Shown here piece by piece: positions 25,739 through 34,558 of a stretch of 64,000 bases of DNA. The notes beneath the pieces were generated by a model that was not told the DNA's origin, did no database searches, and saw nothing but the letters and a program-made list of their open reading frames with translations. Source of the DNA: Bacteroidota bacterium. GTDB lineage: Bacteria > Bacteroidota > Bacteroidia > M30B66. How positions within the stretch are numbered: the stretch's first letter is position 1; every line of letters begins with the position of its first letter. The stretch is from assembly GCA_027490225.1 (NCBI GenBank), contig JAIXYK010000035.1, positions 83,477 through 147,476 on the forward strand, given 5' to 3'. The position numbers were made by a program, and so were the translations under genes.

Positions 25739-28594
25739 TTATTGTTTGATAATTTTTCCTGTAAATGATTTTCCATTTATTTGAGTCGTGTAAAAATATA
25801 TACCTGTATTTATTTCACTAGTGTTCAAAATAAAGGAATTCAAAGGGTCAACATTTAGTGTTGAAACTTTTTTCACAATTCTTCCTGAAATATCTGAGAT
25901 AACTAATTCAGAATTTTTGTTAGGTGTTTCTGGGAATCTAAAGAAAATTTCATCTGAAAAAGGATTTGGGAAAACTACCATTTGATTTTCGTTCTCTCCG
26001 ATTTCATTAACGCCTGTAACTATTTCGTAATTATTTGCAGGAGGTTTAATTCTCTTATTTGTATACACGTGAAACTCTCCCGCTGCAAGATTTAAAGTAA
26101 CATCTGTATTGTTAATGTTAAGACTATCACCAGTTAAGTAATCGTACCATTTTCCTGATTGTGTAAAATAGGGTTGACAGCCCCAATTCACAACATTGAA
26201 GTTTCCAACAACAATTACATCAAGGTCGTTACTGTCGTATTTTATGAATTTAGTCCAATCGCCCAAACTGTATTGAGGGTAGAGGTCTCTCATAACAGGG
26301 AAGTTTGTTTTGAGGTAATTCATTTTTCTTGTTACTTCAAAGCAAGCTCTTCTACCAGACGCAGAATAATAGTCCCAACGAATTGGTTTAGAGACTGTTC
26401 TGCAATCTGTACTTATTGAGCCATTTGAACAACGGTTAATTGAATAGTCATAGCCTAATTCGCCAAATTGCCAGATCATTTTAGGACCAGGAGTCGCAAT
26501 AAGGAAAGTATTTGCTGCAGCCATTCTGTTTACAGCTGTTCCTAAGTCTCTTGTGTTGTAACCCCCAGAAGCATTACCAAAGTTCAGGTTTTTATACATT
26601 AACCTTTCTTCGTCATGGCTTTCTGCATAAGTTACCATTCCGTAATTATTCCAGCCTCTTCTCCAATGGGTTGATTCATAAAGATTCATGTTGGTAAGGA
26701 AGCCCATAGTTGCCTGGTTATAAGCTTCGGTACCTTTTGCCCAAACCATCATTCCATTATTAGCATATTGAATTTCTTCATCCCAAACACCAAGATGTTC
26801 TAAGATTAAATGAGAGTTTGGGTCTGTTTGGCGAATGTGAGCAGCATATTCGTTAATGATATTTACTCTACTTTGGTCATAATTACCCCAAGCCCCAACA
26901 TTTGAGCCTGAATTTGTTTGTGTAAAACCTTTACTTAAGTCGAAACGGTATCCATCTATTTTGTATTCATCAATCCAATGTTTAGTAACTTTTTTAACGA
27001 AGTATTTAGTAGCTTGACTTTCGTGATTAAAGTCGTATCCAACGTTGAAAGGATGTGTTGCTACTGTATTAAACCAAGGGCTTTGTCCAGTTGGAGCTCC
27101 ATTATTAAAGTACATTTGAACCATTGGATTTTGACCAAACGAATGATTAAAAACAACATCTAAAATAACAGCAATCCCATTTGCGTGGCAAGAGTCTACC
27201 AATCTTTTGAATTCATTTCTGGTACCGTAGAATTTATCTACTGCCATAAAAAACATTGGATTGTAACCCCAACTTTCGTTTCCTTCATACTCAGCTACTG
27301 GCATTAATTCTATAGCGTTAATGCCTAGTGCTTTTAAATATGGCATTTTTTCTATTAATCCAGTGAAATTTCGCTTTGTTGAGAAATCATGAATCCAGCA
27401 TTCGTAAATAACTAAATCTGATTTCGGTGGACGATTGTAAGTATAAGAGTTATCCCAAGTGTAAGCAGGATATTGTGTTTGAAGCACTCCAACTATTCCA
27501 GCCCCTTTTCCTGATGGATAATCTTTATTTTCAGGATAAGCTGTACCTGTGATATATTGATCATTATTAGGGTCTAGAATTTTTTCACAATAAGGGTCAG
27601 TAACTCTTTGACCTTCCCAACCAATGTGATATTGGAATCTATATTCCTGATTAGGGTCTAAACCTGTAATTTCGATCCAGTAATGTTGACCATCAGCGGT
27701 TCTCTTCATGTTGTATTCAGGAAGGAATTGCCAATTATTAAAATCACCTAAGACGTATACGAATTCCTTAAATGGCGCTCTAAATTGTAAGTAAGCTGTT
27801 GTTGCATTTGGATAAATGATTCCTTCAGAACCGTATGAAGGAACTTCTGCAATTGTAACGCCGTTGTGAACAGTTAGTAACAAGGTGTCACGAATTATTG
27901 CGGTATCAATATCTGCAACAAAAATTAACTCATGCAGACCTCCTGTAAGTAAAGTTGTATTGCACTGGTAAACCAAAGATGTTGTAGATGCCTGAGTTGC
28001 GACGTTAACACCATCTAAGAAAAAATCTAACTGACAGTTCGCAGAAGACTGACCTACGAAAGCAACTGTTGCATTATTATCAACTAAAATACTTTGTTGT
28101 GGATGAGAAGTTATAGCAGCGGCAAACTGATTTGTATACAAGTCGATAAAGATATCGCCATTAACTGCAGTTTTACCTTCTTGTGTACCATCTACGTTTC
28201 TGAAGACCATAGATAAACCAGTAATGTTAGCTGATAATGGAACATTTGCGCCATTACCAACAAACCAATCTCTGATACTTGGAGTAAGCGCAAGTGTATA
28301 AAAGTTACTTGAGCCTATTCTTGTCATTTTAACTCTGGCATCTGCTGTGCCCCAAGTTCCTATAACAAACTGCCAGTTTTGGGTTCCAATTTTTAAGCCG
28401 ATATGTGCATAAACATCTTCATCAGCTGGCATATCAATTAATCCTGCATTTCCTTGGCTTGCATCAAAAGTTATAGTTGTAGCATTATCTGCAGTAGGAA
28501 AAGGAGGATCTAACGTAACAAGTGCTTGAGCAGATACAAACCCACAAATAAGCACAAGTGAAAAAACACGAATTAAAGTATTGAGATGGTTCAT
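25739..28594 (-). CDS. Secreted GH13 alpha-amylase-type glycosidase with CBM48 and T9SS domain
   Basis: A 951-residue exported enzyme acting on alpha-glucans. Order: signal peptide (1-22); two beta-sandwich domains (about 23-250); a CBM48-like domain (about 258-350; 'FVYVLGDFNNWQFLPEYNM'); GH13 barrel with region I DVVFNH (479-484), nucleophile D552 in GYRFDLSKG, acid/base E599 in LILEH and D661 in ESHDEER; T9SS sorting domain (about 870-951). The ESHDEER form and CBM48 point to the branching-enzyme/pullulanase side of GH13 rather than a classic alpha-amylase, but exact specificity is uncertain. It is first in the GH13-susC-susD run. Confidence 0.92.
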   Translation of the reverse strand: MNHLNTLIRVFSLVLICGFVSAQALVTLDPPFPTADNATTITFDASQGNAGLIDMPADEDVYAHIGLKIGTQNWQFVIGTWGTADARVKMTRIGSSNFYTLALTPSIRDWFVGNGANVPLSANITGLSMVFRNVDGTQEGKTAVNGDIFIDLYTNQFAAAITSHPQQSILVDNNATVAFVGQSSANCQLDFFLDGVNVATQASTTSLVYQCNTTLLTGGLHELIFVADIDTAIIRDTLLLTVHNGVTIAEVPSYGSEGIIYPNATTAYLQFRAPFKEFVYVLGDFNNWQFLPEYNMKRTADGQHYWIEITGLDPNQEYRFQYHIGWEGQRVTDPYCEKILDPNNDQYITGTAYPENKDYPSGKGAGIVGVLQTQYPAYTWDNSYTYNRPPKSDLVIYECWIHDFSTKRNFTGLIEKMPYLKALGINAIELMPVAEYEGNESWGYNPMFFMAVDKFYGTRNEFKRLVDSCHANGIAVILDVVFNHSFGQNPMVQMYFNNGAPTGQSPWFNTVATHPFNVGYDFNHESQATKYFVKKVTKHWIDEYKIDGYRFDLSKGFTQTNSGSNVGAWGNYDQSRVNIINEYAAHIRQTDPNSHLILEHLGVWDEEIQYANNGMMVWAKGTEAYNQATMGFLTNMNLYESTHWRRGWNNYGMVTYAESHDEERLMYKNLNFGNASGGYNTRDLGTAVNRMAAANTFLIATPGPKMIWQFGELGYDYSINRCSNGSISTDCRTVSKPIRWDYYSASGRRACFEVTRKMNYLKTNFPVMRDLYPQYSLGDWTKFIKYDSNDLDVIVVGNFNVVNWGCQPYFTQSGKWYDYLTGDSLNINNTDVTLNLAAGEFHVYTNKRIKPPANNYEIVTGVNEIGENENQMVVFPNPFSDEIFFRFPETPNKNSELVISDISGRIVKKVSTLNVDPLNSFILNTSEINTGIYFYTTQINGKSFTGKIIKQ

Positions 28595-28788
28595 AATGTT
28601 GGATAAAATCGACGATTCGACGATTCGAAGGTAAAAACTAAAAGTGTAACTTTGACACTATACAAATGTTAAAAACAATTAGTTTAAGCCTATTATTTTG
28701 ATAATCAGACCTATAAAATTAACATAATGCTGTAACATTTGTTAAAAAGTAATTATGTTTTGTTAAAAAAACGAGAAAAACACGACTT

Positions 28789-30057
28789 TTATCCTATAAT
28801 ACTAGCCTGTATTATATATACAATAGCACCTGCAAAGTACCCTAAAAGCGCAATGAAACTAATTTTTTTAAGGTACCAAACAAAGTCTATTTTCTCTATT
28901 CCCATTGCAGCAACACCTGCTGCGGAACCAATAATAAGTACGCTTCCACCAGTACCCGAGGCATAAGCAATAAATTCCCAAATTCTATGATCCATTGGAA
29001 AATTATTTATTTCATACATTCCCATAGTAGCAGCTACAAGAGGGACATTGTCGATAACTGCGGATAAAAGTCCAATAGACAAAACAATAACATCTTTATT
29101 TCCAATTGCTTTGTCTGTCCATTGGGCAAGATTACTTAAAATTTGCAAAGATTCTAATCCGCTAACTGCAAGCAGAATTCCTAAGAAGAAAAGTAAACTC
29201 GGCATATCAATCCTCATTAATGCATGGGAAGCAGAGAGTTTGTTTTTTTCGTCAGCATCTTTTTTTCTGTGAATCAAATCGGCAACAATCCATATAACGG
29301 CTAAAACAAGCAGCATTCCGAAATAGGGCGGAAGGTGAGTTATTTGTTTAAATGCAGGAACAAAAAGAAGTCCGCCAAGACCGATAAAAAAGATGAGTTT
29401 ATTTTCTGGTTTTAACTTTCTGTTTTCTAAAATGGTCAATTGTCCTATAAAGTCCTTTTTGTAAAAGAAGGTAACAGTTAAAAGAGGAACTAATAAACAA
29501 ACCAGCGAAGGAATGAAAAGCGTTTTAATGATATTTAAGGCAGATATTTGTCCTCCAATCCATAGCATTGTTGTGGTAACGTCGCCAATTGGTGACCAGG
29601 CTCCTCCAGCATTTGCTGCGATAACTATCATACCAGCAAAAAACAATCTTTGTTTTTGTTCTGTTACCAATTTTCTTGTTAAGGAAATCATAACAATGGT
29701 TGTGGTAAGATTATCTAAGATTGCAGAAAGGAAAAAAGCAATAATTGCTATGGTCCATAACAAGGTTAATTTGTTGCGGGTGTTAATCCTGTTAGTAATG
29801 AGATTGAAACCATCATGAGCGTCAACAACTTCGACAATGGTCATTGCGGCCATTAAGAAAAACAGAATTTCAGTAATTCCAATAAGGTGATGACCAAGTT
29901 CTCCAAGAACATCTGCTTGTGGAAAAGCGATTTTATAAATAGTCCATATGGAAATACCCATTAACAGGGCAGAGCCAGACTTATTGATTTTTAAAGGGTG
30001 TTCTAAAGCAATTGCTAAATAACCTACAATAAAAACAGCAATGATTAAAAAAATCAT
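28789..30057 (-). CDS. nhaD: Sodium:proton antiporter, NhaD type
   Basis: A 422-residue membrane protein with about 12 hydrophobic spans that exports Na+ (or Li+) in exchange for protons. Family segments include 'IGITEILFFLMAAMTIVEVV' (about 58-77), 'SAILDNLTTTIVMISL' and 'ANAGGAWSPIGDVTTTMLWI', the last two carrying conserved polar residues of the ion path, plus 'SAVIDNVPLVAATMGMY' in the second half. It starts two bases before the ALDH7 gene ends its reading on the same strand, so the two are probably co-transcribed. The 194 bases after its upstream neighbour GH13 contain a short direct repeat (CGACGATT twice near 28608-28625) and no gene. Confidence 0.92.
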   Translation of the reverse strand: MIFLIIAVFIVGYLAIALEHPLKINKSGSALLMGISIWTIYKIAFPQADVLGELGHHLIGITEILFFLMAAMTIVEVVDAHDGFNLITNRINTRNKLTLLWTIAIIAFFLSAILDNLTTTIVMISLTRKLVTEQKQRLFFAGMIVIAANAGGAWSPIGDVTTTMLWIGGQISALNIIKTLFIPSLVCLLVPLLTVTFFYKKDFIGQLTILENRKLKPENKLIFFIGLGGLLFVPAFKQITHLPPYFGMLLVLAVIWIVADLIHRKKDADEKNKLSASHALMRIDMPSLLFFLGILLAVSGLESLQILSNLAQWTDKAIGNKDVIVLSIGLLSAVIDNVPLVAATMGMYEINNFPMDHRIWEFIAYASGTGGSVLIIGSAAGVAAMGIEKIDFVWYLKKISFIALLGYFAGAIVYIIQASIIG

Positions 30058-30059
30058 TC

Positions 30060-31613
30060 TCAGAAATTAAACTGAATTCCTTGCGCTAAAGGCAATTGAG
30101 AGCCGTAATTGATAGTATTTGTTTGTCTTCTCATGTATGCTTTCCAAGCGTCTGAACCAGATTCGCGACCGCCACCTGTTTCTTTTTCACCACCAAAAGC
30201 TCCGCCGATTTCGGCACCTGAGGTTCCGATATTTACATTGGCAATACCACAGTCGGAGCCTGCAGGAGAAAGGAAAGCTTCCATTTCGCGCATGTTGTTG
30301 GTGAAAATTGACGATGAAAGTCCTTGCGGAACGCCATTTTGGTAAGCAATTGCTTCTTCAATGGTTTTATATTTAATTAGATATAAAATAGGCGCAAATG
30401 TTTCTTCTTGTACAATGTGAAAATGGTTTTGAGCTTCGATAATGCAAGGCTTTACGTAACAACCACTTTCATAACCTTCTCCTTCTAAAACACCACCTTC
30501 AACCAATACTTTTCCACCTTCTTCTTTGGCTTTGTTGATAGCGTTTGTGTAATCTTGAACAGCTTTTGTATCTATTAACGGGCCCACATGATTTTTTTGG
30601 TCAAGTGGATTTCCGATGCTCAATTGATGATATGCTCCAATAAGATTTTCTTTAACTTTCTCGTAAACATTTTCGTGAACGATAAGTCTTCTGGTAGAAG
30701 TACAACGTTGACCAGCTGTTCCAACTGCGCCGAAAACAGTACCTACAAGCATCATTTTTAAATCAGCGTTTTCTGTAACTATAATGGCATTGTTTCCACC
30801 TAATTCTAATATTGTTTTACCAAAACGACCAGCAACAGTTTGAGAAACGTGGCGGCCGATGCGAGTAGAACCGGTGAAAGATACAAGCGGAATTCGCTTG
30901 TCGTTATTCATAAGGTCACCAGAAGCATTGCCAATTACTAAACCTGAAACACCTTCGGGCACGTTGTTAGATTTTAAGACATCGCGAATGATATTTTGAC
31001 AAGCAATGGCGCATAATGGTGTTTTAGAAGAAGGCTTCCAAATACAAACATCACCACAAACCCAAGCTAGCATTGTATTCCATGACCATACTGCAACAGG
31101 AAAGTTAAACGCAGAAATTACTCCAACAATTCCTAATGGGTGCCACTGTTCGTACATGCGGTGAGATGGTCTTTCACTAGGCATTGTTAAGCCATAAAGC
31201 TGGCGCGATAAACCAACAGCAAAGTCGCATATATCAATAATTTCTTGCACTTCTCCTAAACCTTCCTGAAGGCTTTTACCCATTTCGTAAGAAACTAATT
31301 GGCCTAAGGCACTTTTATGCTTTCTGAAAGCATCACCCATTTGACGAACAATTTCACCTCTTTTGGGAGCTGGCACAGTTCTCCAAGATTGAAAAGCAAT
31401 TGCGGCTTGTTTTACTACCATTTCGTAGTCGAATTCGCCGGCACATTTTACTTCAGCAATTAGTTTTCCATCAACTGGTGAATAAGATTGTATCCAGTTG
31501 CCAGAACCTTCAAACCATTGTGTTCCTGTTGAAACTCCTGTGTTTTTTGGTTGTATACCAAGTTCATTTAATGCTTCTGAAATGCCAAATTGGGAAAGTG
31601 TAGCTGTGCTCAT
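30060..31613 (-). CDS. ALDH7-type aldehyde dehydrogenase (aminoadipate-semialdehyde type)
   Basis: NAD-dependent aldehyde dehydrogenase of the antiquitin/ALDH7 group, which oxidises alpha-aminoadipate semialdehyde (or its cyclic form) in lysine breakdown. In the 517-residue product the catalytic cysteine is C304 in GTAGQRCTSTRR and the general base E270 in LELGGNNAI. The segment 'GIVGVISAFNFPVAVWSWN' is characteristic of this group. The frame reaches 31646, but the ATG at 31613 is preferred; a possible -7 box (CAAAAGTA, 31634-31641, minus strand TACTTTTG) lies just upstream. Assignment to lysine catabolism is from family knowledge, not from an operon. Confidence 0.88.
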   Translation of the reverse strand: MSTATLSQFGISEALNELGIQPKNTGVSTGTQWFEGSGNWIQSYSPVDGKLIAEVKCAGEFDYEMVVKQAAIAFQSWRTVPAPKRGEIVRQMGDAFRKHKSALGQLVSYEMGKSLQEGLGEVQEIIDICDFAVGLSRQLYGLTMPSERPSHRMYEQWHPLGIVGVISAFNFPVAVWSWNTMLAWVCGDVCIWKPSSKTPLCAIACQNIIRDVLKSNNVPEGVSGLVIGNASGDLMNNDKRIPLVSFTGSTRIGRHVSQTVAGRFGKTILELGGNNAIIVTENADLKMMLVGTVFGAVGTAGQRCTSTRRLIVHENVYEKVKENLIGAYHQLSIGNPLDQKNHVGPLIDTKAVQDYTNAINKAKEEGGKVLVEGGVLEGEGYESGCYVKPCIIEAQNHFHIVQEETFAPILYLIKYKTIEEAIAYQNGVPQGLSSSIFTNNMREMEAFLSPAGSDCGIANVNIGTSGAEIGGAFGGEKETGGGRESGSDAWKAYMRRQTNTINYGSQLPLAQGIQFNF

Positions 31614-31672
31614 TTGATTTTTGTTTTGAGGCACAAAAGTAATCAAACTAACAGAATGAAAGGATAATCCGA

Positions 31673-32812
31673 TTAAGGTAACTGTATAATTTTTTGAGCG
31701 CCAGTTTTATCTCCGTTCAAAACAAGGTAATACATACCGTTGCTTGGTAATTTAAAATAAAAAAGTCCAGTTTGGTTTTTAAATTCATTTACAATCTGGC
31801 CAATTTGATTGTAAATCTGAACATTTGTATTGCCTAATTCAGTTAGGTTAATATTGAAGTTATTACTACTAGGGTTTGGAAATACATGAGGATAAATTTT
31901 ATTTGTTTCAGCAATTGATGCGGTGCCGTTCAGTGAATATTGACTAAAAAATCGCCAAATTTCGCGGCATGCGCTGAAATCCATATTGGTAATATTTACA
32001 TTTATAGGCGCTCCTGGCCAAGAGTGTCCACCCCCATTAATTTTATAGAATTCTACAGTGTTTCCATTTGTTCCGCCGGTATATAAAAAACGGGTAGCTG
32101 TTGTTAAATCAGAGGTGTTAATATTCGGAATTTCAATTTCAATAGGCGTTGTGTTGCAGTTATTTTTTTCAACCCACGCCTCCACTAAAGTTTCAACAGG
32201 GGCAAAAGCAAAATTTCCCAGGTATGGAACAGTTCCATCTGCGGTACCATGTATTTGCATAACAGGAACTACCCGCGAAGGGTTGCAAGCATTTAGTTTG
32301 GCAGTTAACATGGTTCCTGTAACAGACGCGATGGCTGCGATTCTGTTACTCAATTGACAAGCAAGGTCGTAACTCATAAAACCGCCTTTGCTCATTCCTG
32401 TAGAATAGACACGGTTTAGGTTGATGCTGTAATTATTTGCAATTGTATCAATGAGTGCGTTTAAAAAGCCTAAGTCATTAATTTGTGAAAGGCCGAAATT
32501 ATTCCAATTCAGACTTCCGCCTGCATCTGGTGTTCCATTTGGATGAACAATGATGAAGTTTGCAGTATCTGCAATTGGTCTGAAGTCGGCATATAATTCT
32601 TGTTCTATATTGTTACTTGTATATCCATGTAAATTAAACAACAAAGGAACTGGCGTATTTGAATTATAAATTGCTGGAATATAGATTCTGTAATCTCTGG
32701 TTAAACCTTCAAAAACGAAGGATTTGCTAATAGTTGATTGAGCAAAAAGTTCACTGTTTTGTGATATGCAAGACAATAAAAAGAAGGTGTACAGGATTTT
32801 TTTCAATTTCAT
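31673..32812 (-). CDS. Secreted PHB-depolymerase/feruloyl-esterase-type hydrolase with T9SS domain
   Basis: An alpha/beta-hydrolase of the LpqC/polyhydroxybutyrate-depolymerase esterase family, 379 residues. Signal peptide to about residue 24; oxyanion strand 'PLLFNLHGYTSN'; serine in STGMSKGGFMSYD; acid in HGTADGTVPY; histidine in GGGHSWPG; T9SS sorting domain at the end ('VFPNPSSNNFNINL', 'NGMYYLVLNG'). The substrate could be a feruloylated polysaccharide, an acetyl ester or a polyester. The frame is open to 32833, but the ATG at 32812 makes an ATGA overlap with the upstream lipoprotein gene and starts a normal signal peptide, so it is chosen. Confidence 0.87.
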   Translation of the reverse strand: MKLKKILYTFFLLSCISQNSELFAQSTISKSFVFEGLTRDYRIYIPAIYNSNTPVPLLFNLHGYTSNNIEQELYADFRPIADTANFIIVHPNGTPDAGGSLNWNNFGLSQINDLGFLNALIDTIANNYSINLNRVYSTGMSKGGFMSYDLACQLSNRIAAIASVTGTMLTAKLNACNPSRVVPVMQIHGTADGTVPYLGNFAFAPVETLVEAWVEKNNCNTTPIEIEIPNINTSDLTTATRFLYTGGTNGNTVEFYKINGGGHSWPGAPINVNITNMDFSACREIWRFFSQYSLNGTASIAETNKIYPHVFPNPSSNNFNINLTELGNTNVQIYNQIGQIVNEFKNQTGLFYFKLPSNGMYYLVLNGDKTGAQKIIQLP

Positions 32813-33975
32813 TTTTTTTCTAATTTTTTCCAATCTTCTTGTAACACGACATTCGGGTCGAAGTTTACATTGTTACTTAAAATGTACGAACCGTCGGCTT
32901 TTGTCCAAGCTTGATTATAGCCCAAAGATAAGTCAACTTTTTCACCTGAGGTTGGGTCTGACCATTGTTCTACACCACGGAGTAAACGGCCTGTTTCTTG
33001 GGCAATTCGGTCGTTGCTTTGTTGGCTACTTTCCCAAGTTTGTTGTTGAATGGCGCTAATTTCTTCGCGGCTTTTGCGCATTATTTCAGCTTGTTTTGCG
33101 TTTTCAACTTGTTGACCACGCCCAATATTTTGCATAATTTGAGCAGTAGCATTTAACCATACAGGATTAAAACGAATACTGCTAATGGCAACAGAAATTA
33201 ATTTGGCGGCTTGCTCATATTGACCTTTTGGAAATCTCATAACAATTTTTTGGTCAGCTTGGCAAACATAAGAATTTGTATTTCCGCCATTAATAAAATC
33301 GGGCATTTGATTTACAGTTTGACTTACAGCTACTATTGCTATTCCTTCTGAACCGTCGGGGTAGTTTAATTTTGCTTTGATTGCTGAAGGACGGAAACTA
33401 ACGTTGTTTACGCCAGCAGCTTGAATTAACGAGGCCGTTTCGCGTGCTTTTTTCTCCATTTCATTGGCAATTTCAGTATTGTTTTCGATACTTACAATGG
33501 TTGGATTTCCTATTTCTTGCACAAAAATATTCTGAAGGTATTCTCCTGCATTGTAAGCAGGCATGATGTCGCAATATTTAATTGGATTACCAGGATATGC
33601 TTGTCCTTGGTAATACTGTTTTAGGTTCTGGTCTTCGTACCAATTCCAGCTACGTACTGGAAAAAAATCAATTTTGAAACTTCCGTCTGGAGATTGCGCG
33701 CTAGATCTGTTGGAAACCATCTCATTTACACAAGGGCCTTTTGCTAGCCAGGAAATTCCGCCTTCTGCTTTCCAGTCGTCGGGCAGTAAAATACTGTAAG
33801 CCACGATTGGTTCTCCGAAACCATTTTGATCGTTAAATCTGAAACGTTTGAGAATTGAATAGTCTTTGCCTTTTTCGAAATTACCGATGGTTTGGTTGTT
33901 TTCTGAATTAATACCGGGAATGCTGTTACAAGCGATGCAGCTTAAAACTACGAAAAAAGCAAAAATGTATTTCAT
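32809..33975 (-). CDS. Lipoprotein of unknown function
   Basis: A 388-residue protein with a lipoprotein signal (lipobox IACN, lipidated cysteine about residue 16). The N-terminal domain (about 40-290) is alpha/beta and resembles the PsbP-like proteins only loosely. A short helical stretch rich in Gln/Glu follows (about 295-340). The C-terminal piece ends in 'YILSNNVNFDPNVVLQEDW', a pattern I associate with other uncharacterised bacterial proteins. It is the middle gene of an arsC-like/lipoprotein/esterase run (6-base gap upstream, 4-base overlap downstream). No function can be assigned. Confidence 0.65.
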   Translation of the reverse strand: MKYIFAFFVVLSCIACNSIPGINSENNQTIGNFEKGKDYSILKRFRFNDQNGFGEPIVAYSILLPDDWKAEGGISWLAKGPCVNEMVSNRSSAQSPDGSFKIDFFPVRSWNWYEDQNLKQYYQGQAYPGNPIKYCDIMPAYNAGEYLQNIFVQEIGNPTIVSIENNTEIANEMEKKARETASLIQAAGVNNVSFRPSAIKAKLNYPDGSEGIAIVAVSQTVNQMPDFINGGNTNSYVCQADQKIVMRFPKGQYEQAAKLISVAISSIRFNPVWLNATAQIMQNIGRGQQVENAKQAEIMRKSREEISAIQQQTWESSQQSNDRIAQETGRLLRGVEQWSDPTSGEKVDLSLGYNQAWTKADGSYILSNNVNFDPNVVLQEDWKKLEKK

Positions 33976-33981
33976 GAATTT

Positions 33982-34335
33982 CTATTTAAGAGTTATGTAC
34001 ACAGTATCATCTAAACCAATTATTAAACGGTTATTGTATTCTAGAATTGGTCTTTTGATGAGAGAATTATATTTTAGCATCAGTGCTTTTGCAGATGCTG
34101 CATTTGTTACTGCTGCTTTTTCTTCGTCGCTTAGTTTTTTATAAGTGGTGCCATTTTTATTGATAAACTTTTCCCAATTTTCTTGTGAAAACCATTGGTT
34201 TATTTTTTCTGGAGAGATTCCAGATTTTTTGTAATCATTAAAATCAAAAGATACATTTTGATTTTTTAGCATTTCCATTGCTTTTTGCATGGTGTTGCAA
34301 TTTTTGATGCCGTAAATGGTGGTGTTAGTTTTCAT
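33982..34335 (-). CDS. ArsC/Spx-family thioredoxin-fold protein (YffB-like)
   Basis: A 117-residue member of the ArsC family. The N-terminus 'IYGIKNCNTMQKAMEML' carries one cysteine (C13), so neither the CxxC of Spx nor the extra cysteines of true arsenate reductases is present. The C-terminal 'KRPILEYNNRLIIG' is the family's second signature. It most resembles YffB, whose role is a suspected glutathione-dependent reductase; arsenate reduction is not supported. A -7 box (CAAATGTA at 34349-34356, minus strand TACATTTG) lies just upstream of the ATG. Confidence 0.82.
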   Translation of the reverse strand: MKTNTTIYGIKNCNTMQKAMEMLKNQNVSFDFNDYKKSGISPEKINQWFSQENWEKFINKNGTTYKKLSDEEKAAVTNAASAKALMLKYNSLIKRPILEYNNRLIIGLDDTVYITLK

Positions 34336-34496
34336 AATAAATGATTGTCAAATGTATATGCTGTTTTGTTTTTAAGTGCTACTCTAAAGGGTGGAAAAAA
34401 AGTCCACTTTTATTATCAGTTAAATGAATGCTATGCAGTCCGGGCTAGGGATTGAGCTGAGCTCCTGCGAGGCGAAAGCCAGGTTGCACAAAACGG

Positions 34497-34529
34497 ACGA
34501 AGGGAGCTTTTGTGCAAAGCCCCCTTCGT
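34497..34529. terminator. Hairpin terminator
   Basis: Fourteen-base arms (34497-34510 and 34516-34529) with one mismatch enclose a five-base loop, followed by TTTT on the plus strand. It lies 30 bases after the stop of the glutaryl-CoA dehydrogenase gene. The flanking 34430-34495 sequence is GC-richer than its surroundings and holds no gene. Confidence 0.65.
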
Positions 34530-34558
34530 TTTAATGTGATAAAAAAGTGAATGATTTT

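Noticed and set aside
26062..26075. Additional parS site
   Set aside because: Only the right half (CACGTGAAAC) matches; the left arm is TATA. Treated as chance.
33982..34335. Arsenate reductase
   Set aside because: Only one cysteine (C13), and no ars genes nearby; kept as YffB-like.
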